Positions 4,442 to 11,368 of a stretch of DNA of 11,368 nt are shown in pieces. The stretch spans positions 1 through 11,368 of the forward strand of contig CATLDS010000006.1 of the NCBI GenBank assembly GCA_949902685.1. Reading direction: 5' to 3'. Positions within the stretch are counted from its first letter, which is position 1. Each line of letters opens with the position of its first letter. Made by a program: the position numbers and the translations under genes. The notes under the pieces are model-generated. The model made no database searches. It was not told the origin of the DNA and was given only the letters and a program-made list of their open reading frames with translations. The DNA is from an uncultured Christensenellaceae bacterium. GTDB taxonomy: Bacteria; Bacillota; Clostridia; Christensenellales; UBA1242.

Positions 4442-7400
4442 ATGAATTCAAACACACTCAACATCAAAGAGGTAAAGTACGGCAAGGCTAAAAGAATGAG
4501 TTTCGCCAAGCATGAGGTACCTTATGTTATGCCAGATTTGCTTAGCATACCTAAGGAATCGTATGAACAATTCTTAAATGAGGGTATTGGAGAAGTTTTG
4601 AACGAATATAATCCGATCATAGACTACTCAGGCAAAGCCGAGTTGTCTTTTTTGGGGTATTCGATTGACAAGACACCTAAAAATACTTGGCAGGAATGCA
4701 AGACCAAGCAGACTAGTTACACAGTTCCACTTAAGGTGAATGTTCGTCTTTTAGTGAAAGAGACAGGACAGATTATAGATCAAGAAGTCTTTATGGGTGA
4801 TATACCTTATATGTCTAAAGACGGCGGATTTATATGTAATGGTGTCGAGAGAGTAGTATTGAACCAGTTGGTTAAAGCACCGGGTGTTGTTTTCAGTGGC
4901 GAAATCAACAAATATGGACGTATGGACTACAACGGTGCTATCCAGCCTAGTTACGGAATGTGGGTACAGACCGAGCAGGTTACTGGTGATACTCTTCGTG
5001 CTATTGTTGAGCGTAGATATAAGATGAGCTTAGGTGTTCTTCTTAAGTGTTTCGGTTACACTAACGAAGATTTATTAGAGATATTTGGCAATCATCCTTT
5101 TATAGTCAATACTTTGGATAAAGAGCCTCAAATTACACAAGAGGACGCATTAATCGAGTTCGGTAGACGTACTCGTCCAGGTGAAATTCCTAATCCTGAT
5201 AATACTTTGGCATATATCAATGATCGTTTCTTCAATCAACAGCATTATAATTTGGAGAAAGTAGGTCGTTTCAAGATTAATAAGAAATTATCTCTTGCTA
5301 ATCGTATAACTGACCAAATTGCAGCAGCAGATGTTAAGTCTGGTAGAAAAGTTTTTGTTACAAAAGGTGAATTAATAGACCACGATACAGCTCTCGCTAT
5401 ACAGAATTCGGGTATCAATTCAGTTGACGTGCTAGTTGATGAGAAAGTTGTTAGAGTAGTAGGTAACAACCGCGTAGATCTTAAAGCATTCACTAAGTTT
5501 AATCCAGACGAATTTGGTATTACTGAATTAGTATATCTTCCTCTACTTCAAGACATCATGAAAGAATACAAGAATGATGAAGAAGGATTGAAAGCAGCTA
5601 TCAAAGCTAATGCTAGGAAATTAGAAGATTATCAAGTGACTCTTGATGATATGATTGGTACAGTTAGTTACCACCTCAACTTAATTGATGGTTTGGGCGA
5701 GACTGATGAAATCGATAACTTGTCTATGCGTAGAGTGGCTACGTGTGGAGAACTTCTAAAAGATGAATTTAGAAGTGGTATGACTAGACTTCAAACACAA
5801 GTTCGTGAAGCTTTGCAGAGTAGAGACCTTACTGATATTACACCTAGCCAAATCGTTAATGCTAGATATATCAACAAGGCATTCAAAGAATTTATGGCTA
5901 CTAGTCAATTGTCAGCACTCATGGATCAATTAAATCCAGCAGCCAGTCTTCGTCATAAGCGTCGTTTATCTTCATTCGGTCCAGGTGGCGTGAAGAAAGA
6001 ACGTGCTACAGTAGAGGTGCGTGATATTAATCCGTCTCACTATGGTCGTATCTGTCTAGTAGAGACTCCAGAGGGACAACCTATTGGTTTGATGACTTCT
6101 ATTGCCGCATACGCGCGTATTAATAGATATGGTTTTATTGAGACTCCATATAGAAAAGTTGACCCTAAGACTAAGAAATTAACTGATGAAATAGTATTCT
6201 TAATGGCTGATGAAGAGCGAGGACATTATATCGCTCAGGCTACAGTTGCATTAAATGATGATAAGACTATTAAAGCTGGCTATTTGGATTGTCGTCACAA
6301 CGGTCAAACTATGCGTATAGATGCTAGTGAGATTGATCTAGTTGATTTAAGTCCAAGACAGGAATTATCTGTCAATGCTAGTTTGATACCGTTCGTAGAG
6401 CATAGTCCGGGTAACCGTGCACTGATGGGCTCGAACATGCAATGTCAGGCAGTTCCTACATTGAAAGCAGACAGTCCAATCATCGGTACTGGTATAGAGC
6501 ATAAGATTGCACTTGATTCAGGTGTATTGATTTTAGCCGAGCAAGATGGTGTATGTAAATATGTGTCAGCAGACTATATTACCATGGCGTATGCTGATGG
6601 AAGTATAGTTAACCATAAACTTAGAAAATTCGAGAGAACTAATGAGAAAGCTTGCTTTAACCAGAAACCTTTAGTTAAGAAAGGTGAGAAAGTTAAGAAG
6701 GGTGATGTATTAGCAGACGGACCATCTACTGATAAAGGTGAAGTCGCACTAGGTAAAAACATGACAGTTGCATTCATGAACTGGGAAGGTTATAATTTCG
6801 AGGATGCTATTTTGATTAACCAACGTGTAGTTCGTGAAGATGCATTTACATCTATAAGTATTCAGCAAGTTAAGATTGAGGCTCGTACTACTAAACTTGG
6901 CGATGAAGAGATTACTCGTGATATCGCTGGAGTTGGTGAAGAAGCTCTTAAGAATTTGGATGAAGATGGTATCGTTCGTATCGGTACAGAAGTTAATGTC
7001 GGTGACATCTTAGTAGGTAAAGTTACACCTAAGGGTGAGACTGACCTTACTCCAGAGGAGAGACTACTTAAGGCTATCTTCGGTGAGAAGACTAAAGAAG
7101 TTAAGAATACATCGCTAAAAGTTAAGCACGGAGAAGAAGGTGTCGTAGTAGGTGTCGAGATATTATCTCGTAAGAATAAAGACGAACTTGATGCAGGCGT
7201 TAATATGTGTGTTAAAGTGTATATCGCACAGAAACGTGTACTTCAAGTCGGTGATAAATTGGCAGGTCGTTATGGTAATAAGGGTGTTGTATCAGTAGTA
7301 TTACCAGAGAGTGATATGCCATATATGCCTAATGGTGAGACAGTTGACATTTGTCTAAACCCACTAGGTGTACCATCTCGTATGAATTTAAGTCAGTTAC

Positions 7401-8116
7401 TAGAGGTACATTTGGGTTGGGCTGCTAAACATCTTGACTGGAAGATTGCTACCCCAGGATTTGACGGTGCTAGCGAAGAAGATATTAAAGAGTTATTGAA
7501 AGCAAATAATCTACCAGAAGATGGTAAGATGCAGTTGTATGATGGACGTACAGGTCTACCTTTCGAGAATAAGACTACAGTTGGTGTGATGTACATGTTG
7601 AAACTTGATCACATGGTGGATGATAAAATTCACGCACGTGGTATAGGTACTTATGCATTAATCACTCAACAGCCACTTGGTGGACGTGGTCAACTTGGTG
7701 GACAACGTTTCGGTGAAATGGAAGTATGGGCATTGGAAGCATATGGTGCATCTAGATTATTGCAAGAGATGTTAACTATTAAGTCGGACGACGTGGAAGG
7801 ACGTATTAAGACTTATGAAGCAATCGTTAAAGGAGAACCAATACCAGAGCCAGGTATGCCAGAGTCATTTAGAGTATTGGTTAAAGAAATGCAAGGTCTG
7901 TGCTTAGATGTGAAGATTCTTACTGCAGATAATCACGAACTTACTATTAATGAGGTTAGTGAAGAGGGCGAAGAAGTTACAGCAGTTCAGCCAGTTAATA
8001 AACAAGCTCTTGAGGATGTCACACTTGAATTTGACGACATCGCTCGTGAGTTTGAGAATGATGTTAATGCTACAGCATTTGACGAGTCTGAGTTATTCGA
8101 CGATTTGGATGATTAG
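4442..8116 (+). CDS. rpoB: DNA-directed RNA polymerase subunit beta
   Basis: The beta subunit of RNA polymerase, 1224 aa, normal for clostridia, without the proteobacterial insertions. The start ATG 4442 follows AAGGAG (4429-4434, 7-base spacing); an out-of-frame ATG at 4438 is too close. Conserved blocks: GDIPYMSKDGGF (119-130), protrusion and lobe, rifamycin region 487-516, ETPEG (541-545), WEGYNFED (781-788), the two active-centre lysines K939 and K947 in GDKLAGRYGNKG, and GGQRFGEMEVWALEAYGA (1086-1103). An acidic tail of about 60 residues ends in DDLDD. In the rifamycin pocket the E. coli positions Q513, N518, S522, L533, N568 and I572 are A492, L497, A501, F512, P547 and M551. The operon starts here; rplJ and rplL are not upstream. 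Confidence 0.98.
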   Translation: MNSNTLNIKEVKYGKAKRMSFAKHEVPYVMPDLLSIPKESYEQFLNEGIGEVLNEYNPIIDYSGKAELSFLGYSIDKTPKNTWQECKTKQTSYTVPLKVNVRLLVKETGQIIDQEVFMGDIPYMSKDGGFICNGVERVVLNQLVKAPGVVFSGEINKYGRMDYNGAIQPSYGMWVQTEQVTGDTLRAIVERRYKMSLGVLLKCFGYTNEDLLEIFGNHPFIVNTLDKEPQITQEDALIEFGRRTRPGEIPNPDNTLAYINDRFFNQQHYNLEKVGRFKINKKLSLANRITDQIAAADVKSGRKVFVTKGELIDHDTALAIQNSGINSVDVLVDEKVVRVVGNNRVDLKAFTKFNPDEFGITELVYLPLLQDIMKEYKNDEEGLKAAIKANARKLEDYQVTLDDMIGTVSYHLNLIDGLGETDEIDNLSMRRVATCGELLKDEFRSGMTRLQTQVREALQSRDLTDITPSQIVNARYINKAFKEFMATSQLSALMDQLNPAASLRHKRRLSSFGPGGVKKERATVEVRDINPSHYGRICLVETPEGQPIGLMTSIAAYARINRYGFIETPYRKVDPKTKKLTDEIVFLMADEERGHYIAQATVALNDDKTIKAGYLDCRHNGQTMRIDASEIDLVDLSPRQELSVNASLIPFVEHSPGNRALMGSNMQCQAVPTLKADSPIIGTGIEHKIALDSGVLILAEQDGVCKYVSADYITMAYADGSIVNHKLRKFERTNEKACFNQKPLVKKGEKVKKGDVLADGPSTDKGEVALGKNMTVAFMNWEGYNFEDAILINQRVVREDAFTSISIQQVKIEARTTKLGDEEITRDIAGVGEEALKNLDEDGIVRIGTEVNVGDILVGKVTPKGETDLTPEERLLKAIFGEKTKEVKNTSLKVKHGEEGVVVGVEILSRKNKDELDAGVNMCVKVYIAQKRVLQVGDKLAGRYGNKGVVSVVLPESDMPYMPNGETVDICLNPLGVPSRMNLSQLLEVHLGWAAKHLDWKIATPGFDGASEEDIKELLKANNLPEDGKMQLYDGRTGLPFENKTTVGVMYMLKLDHMVDDKIHARGIGTYALITQQPLGGRGQLGGQRFGEMEVWALEAYGASRLLQEMLTIKSDDVEGRIKTYEAIVKGEPIPEPGMPESFRVLVKEMQGLCLDVKILTADNHELTINEVSEEGEEVTAVQPVNKQALEDVTLEFDDIAREFENDVNATAFDESELFDDLDD

Positions 8117-8168
8117 TATTAAAATGTGTTACTAAAATGTTAAGGATTTAGAAATAAAATCATATAAA

Positions 8169-8336
8169 GTGAAATTGACAGAAAGAGAGATTGATTTATT
8201 AAAGAAATATGGCTATGACCATATGACAGTTGCTAATAATACCGTTATAAGTAAAAAGACATATGTGATGATTAACAAAGTTTTAGATTCAATTAGTCAT
8301 AAAGAAGTGTTTGGAGAGCAAATAACCTCTTTATAA
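8169..8336 (+). CDS. Small unknown protein between rpoB and rpoC (55 aa)
   Basis: A 55-codon frame from GTG 8169 to TAA 8334-8336, 52 bases after rpoB and 26 before rpoC on the same strand, so surely cotranscribed. The product is charged and probably helical: LTEREIDLLKKYGYD (3-17), then TYVMINKVLDSI (31-42). I do not recognise it. GTG 8169 has no binding site. AAGGA at 8142-8146 is well placed for an ATA at 8154 in the same frame, which would give a 60-aa product beginning with Lys-Ser-Tyr-Lys after the initiator. The frame is open back to TAA 8133. Stop-free length and codon use suggest a real gene, but there is no homology support. Confidence 0.55.
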   Translation: MKLTEREIDLLKKYGYDHMTVANNTVISKKTYVMINKVLDSISHKEVFGEQITSL

Positions 8337-8362
8337 ATCAATTAATTTAGGAGAAAAGAATA

Positions 8363-11300
8363 ATGTTTGAATTAAACAATTTTGACTCAATACGTGTAGG
8401 TATCGCTTCACCCGAGATGATTAGATCATGGTCTCGTGGTGAGGTTACCAAGCCTGAAACAATCAATTACCGTACGCAGAAACCTGAGAAAGATGGACTT
8501 TTCTGTGAGCGTATTTTTGGACCAAAAAAGGATTGGGAATGCCACTGCGGTAAGTATAAGAGAGTTAGATATAAAGGTGTGGTCTGCGACAAATGTGGAG
8601 TAGAAGTTACACGTAGCAAAGTTAGACGTGAACGTATGGGTCATATTGAGTTGGCTTGCCCAGTGAGCCATATCTGGTTCTTTAAGGGTGTACCATCGAG
8701 AATTGGTATCGTGCTAGATATGTCTATGAAGCAGTTGGATGAAGTATTATACTATGTTAGTTATGTGGTACTTGACCCTAAGAATACTGAATTTAGCTAT
8801 AAGCAAGTCATACGTGATAGAGAGTACCGTGAGGCTGTAGAAAAGTATGGTCCTAATGGTTTCCGTGCTGGTATGGGTGCTGAGGCTGTCAAAGAATTGT
8901 TAAGCAATATCAATCTTGAGAAAGAGAGAGAAGAGCTTACTAATATCATGCACACCTCTAAGGGACAGAAGAAACTTAGAGCAACTAAACGACTTGAGGT
9001 TATTGAGGCATTCATTAAGAGTGGCAACCAACCTAGTTGGATGGTATTAGACGTTATTCCAGTGATACCGCCAGATTTACGTCCATTAGTACAGATAGAC
9101 GGTGGTAAGTTTGCTGCTAGTGACCTAAATGATTTATATAGACGTGTTATCAATAGAAATAATCGTTTGAAGAAACTAATGGAATTAGGAGCACCTGAGA
9201 TTATTGTTCGTAATGAGAAGAGAATGCTCCAAGAGTCAGTAGATGCATTGTTCGATAATGGTAAACGTGGTAGAGCTGTTCAGGGTTCTCGTCAGCGTGA
9301 TTTAAAATCACTCACTGCATCATTGAAGGGTAAACATGGACGTTTCCGTCAAAACTTATTAGGTAAACGTGTAGATTACTCCGGACGTAGTGTTATTGTT
9401 GTAGGCCCAGAACTTAAGATTTATCAGTGCGGTCTGCCTAAGATGATGGCTCTTGAATTATTCCGTCCATTTATTATTAAGAGATTATTGGAACTCAATG
9501 CAACTAATAATTTAAAGAAAGCAACACGCATGATAGACCAAGAGAGACCTATAGTGTACGATATATTACAAGAAGTTGTACAAGGTCATCCAGTATTGCT
9601 TAACCGTGCTCCTACACTGCATAAACTCAGTGTACAAGCATTCGAGCCAATCCTAGTAGAAGGTAAAGCAATTAGACTACCACCTCTAGCCTGCGGTGGA
9701 TTTAATGCGGACTTCGACGGTGACCAGATGGCTATGCACGTTCCATTGTCTGTAGAGGCTAGAACAGAAGCTAGAATGTTGCTCCTTGCTTCTAACAATG
9801 TATTAAAACCAAGTGATGGTAGTCCTAATATGGTACCGAGTCAGGATATGATATTGGGTAACTATTATTTGACAGTTATGAGAGAGGGTAGTAAGGGCGA
9901 AGGTATGTTCTTTGCTAGTGCTGATGAGGCAATCCTTGCTCATGAGAATGGGGATTTGAGCCTACAAGCCAAGATTACACTTAGAAGAACTGTTGAATTT
10001 AATGGTGAACAAATTACTGGTAGGACAGAGACTACTTTAGGTCGAATTATATTTAATAGTATAGTTCCGCAGGATTTAGGATTTGTTGATAGAAGTAAGA
10101 AAGAAAATATCTTTACCTTCGAGATTAATGACGAAGTTAAGAAAGGTCTATATGGTAAACTTATAGAGATATGTTATCGTAAGCATGGTACTAATACTAC
10201 CGTTACTATGATAGATAACATAAAGAATATGGGATATAAATATAGTACATTATCTAGTGTGTCATTCTCTATCTTCGATATTAAAGAAGCTAAAGAGAGA
10301 GATGATATCATAGAGAAATCTAATAGCGTTTCTAAGCAGAATGATGATTTGTTCATGCAAGGTTTCATGAACTATAATGATAAGCATTCTAAGAATACAG
10401 CAGTTTGGGATAAGACCGCAGACGACTTGGTTAAAGTAACTGATTCTCAAATGGATAAATTTAATCCATTGAAAATTATCCTTGCATCAGGTGCACGTGG
10501 TAGTATCGGTCAGTTGAAACAGTTAAGTGGTATGTTGGGTATCATGGATGCTGCGAGTGGTGGTATATCAGATGTCCCAGTTAAGTCAAACTATCGTAGA
10601 GGTTTAAGTTCACTTGAGTACTATAGTGCAGCACGTGGTTCACGTAAACAGCTGATGGATACAGCGCTTAAAACTGCAGATTCTGGTTATTTGACTAGAA
10701 GATTAGTAGATATTGCGCAGGATACTACAATTACAGAACATGATTGCTTTGATAGTCTTGGCGAGAGCGTTAAAGGTATAGAAGTAACTGAAATCAAACA
10801 GAATGGTACAGTAGTAGAAACATTGTACAATCGTATAGTAGGTCGTTTCACTTCTGCTCCAGTTATTAACCCTAAGACTAAGAAAGAAGTTTGTCCAGAA
10901 GATACATTCATTACTGAAGATCTTGCACGCGCAATTGTAGATACAGGCATAGAGAAAGTTCAAATTAGATCTCTTCTAACTTGTAAAGCCAAGTCAGGTG
11001 TGTGTGCTAAGTGCTATGGTAGAGATATGTCTACTAATGATATCGTTCACATTGGTGAAGCTGTCGGTGTTATCGCTGCTCAATCAATTGGTGAGCCTGG
11101 TACACAGTTAGTCCTTCGTACATTCCACAGCGGTGGTTCAGCATCTGCCGATATCACATCGGGTCTACCACGAGTAGAAGAAATATTCGAGGCACGTAAT
11201 CCTAAGGGTGCTGCTGTAATGAGTGAGATTGGTGGTAAAGTAAGCATTAATCAAATTGATAAACGCTATGAAGTTGTTGTCAAAGGTAGTACAGAGGAAA

Positions 11301-11368
11301 GTTACATCTTGCCATTCGGTTCATTTATTAAGGTAAAACAAGGAGATGTTGTTACTCCTGGTACTGCA
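8363..11368 (+). CDS. rpoC: DNA-directed RNA polymerase subunit beta' (3' end outside window)
   Basis: The first 1002 codons of the beta' subunit; the frame is open at the right edge, so roughly the last 200 residues are missing. The start ATG 8363 follows AGGAG (8349-8353). Visible blocks: N-terminal zinc site C60, C62, C75, C78; lid and rudder region; [17 protein letters not shown] (335-351); the catalytic NADFDGDQM (448-456) with three Mg-binding aspartates; bridge helix about 747-775; second zinc site C795, C874, C881, C884; and the trigger-loop helix [13 protein letters not shown] (910-922) with the catalytic histidine at 922. The bridge helix reads [18 protein letters not shown] where most bacteria have close variants of EYFISTHGARKGLADTAL. 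There is no SI3-type insertion in the visible trigger loop. Confidence 0.98.
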   Translation, partial: MFELNNFDSIRVGIASPEMIRSWSRGEVTKPETINYRTQKPEKDGLFCERIFGPKKDWECHCGKYKRVRYKGVVCDKCGVEVTRSKVRRERMGHIELACPVSHIWFFKGVPSRIGIVLDMSMKQLDEVLYYVSYVVLDPKNTEFSYKQVIRDREYREAVEKYGPNGFRAGMGAEAVKELLSNINLEKEREELTNIMHTSKGQKKLRATKRLEVIEAFIKSGNQPSWMVLDVIPVIPPDLRPLVQIDGGKFAASDLNDLYRRVINRNNRLKKLMELGAPEIIVRNEKRMLQESVDALFDNGKRGRAVQGSRQRDLKSLTASLKGKHGRFRQNLLGKRVDYSGRSVIVVGPELKIYQCGLPKMMALELFRPFIIKRLLELNATNNLKKATRMIDQERPIVYDILQEVVQGHPVLLNRAPTLHKLSVQAFEPILVEGKAIRLPPLACGGFNADFDGDQMAMHVPLSVEARTEARMLLLASNNVLKPSDGSPNMVPSQDMILGNYYLTVMREGSKGEGMFFASADEAILAHENGDLSLQAKITLRRTVEFNGEQITGRTETTLGRIIFNSIVPQDLGFVDRSKKENIFTFEINDEVKKGLYGKLIEICYRKHGTNTTVTMIDNIKNMGYKYSTLSSVSFSIFDIKEAKERDDIIEKSNSVSKQNDDLFMQGFMNYNDKHSKNTAVWDKTADDLVKVTDSQMDKFNPLKIILASGARGSIGQLKQLSGMLGIMDAASGGISDVPVKSNYRRGLSSLEYYSAARGSRKQLMDTALKTADSGYLTRRLVDIAQDTTITEHDCFDSLGESVKGIEVTEIKQNGTVVETLYNRIVGRFTSAPVINPKTKKEVCPEDTFITEDLARAIVDTGIEKVQIRSLLTCKAKSGVCAKCYGRDMSTNDIVHIGEAVGVIAAQSIGEPGTQLVLRTFHSGGSASADITSGLPRVEEIFEARNPKGAAVMSEIGGKVSINQIDKRYEVVVKGSTEESYILPFGSFIKVKQGDVVTPGTA

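Noticed and set aside
4438..4460. An ATG four bases before the rpoB ATG, out of frame
   Set aside because: It is only three bases from the AAGGAG site, and its frame does not match any RpoB sequence.
8426..10963. Several minus-strand frames of 60-120 codons within rpoC
   Set aside because: They are antisense shadows of a highly conserved gene, with no binding sites or protein-like composition.

Overview
The window looks like a stretch of chromosome from an AT-rich, probably anaerobic member of the Bacillota (clostridial type). The evidence is strong AGGAGG-type ribosome binding sites, TTGACA/TATAAT promoters, U-tailed terminators, a rubrerythrin, a WalJ/YycJ-type hydrolase, and RpoB/RpoC without the large proteobacterial insertions. 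I cannot place it more finely. The standard genetic code fits: all visible stops are TAA or TAG, tryptophan is TGG, and no in-frame TGA was seen.

Layout. Bases 1-28 hold the terminator of an upstream gene. A strong promoter (49-77) then drives a leader with an 11-codon peptide and interlocking RNA arms, followed by the ribosome-associated GTPase gene hflX. The hflX reading frame is broken by an in-frame TAA at codon 32, with a TTG two codons later. After a terminator come a rubrerythrin gene and, facing it across a shared bidirectional terminator, walJ. The walJ promoter is so close to its ATG that the mRNA should be leaderless. Divergent from walJ is a GNAT acetyltransferase gene with its own promoter and terminator.

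Bases 3615-4250 are the strangest part. A 70-residue protein with 15 cysteines and two hydrophobic stretches is followed by a GC-richer, hairpin-rich segment of 130 bases. That segment is flanked by two 38-base direct repeats (one mismatch), and the first repeat is the 3' end of the cysteine-rich gene. Two further hairpins and a terminator follow.

Bases 4320-11368 are the RNA polymerase operon: a strong promoter, a leader with a 44-base hairpin, rpoB, a small unidentified gene, and rpoC (1002 codons, cut by the window end). The usual rplJ-rplL genes are not upstream of rpoB. RpoB has several substitutions in the rifamycin pocket, and RpoC has an atypical bridge helix.

The strongest candidates for something undescribed are the repeat-flanked structured segment after the cysteine-rich gene, the hflX leader with its interrupted frame, and the small gene lodged between rpoB and rpoC.
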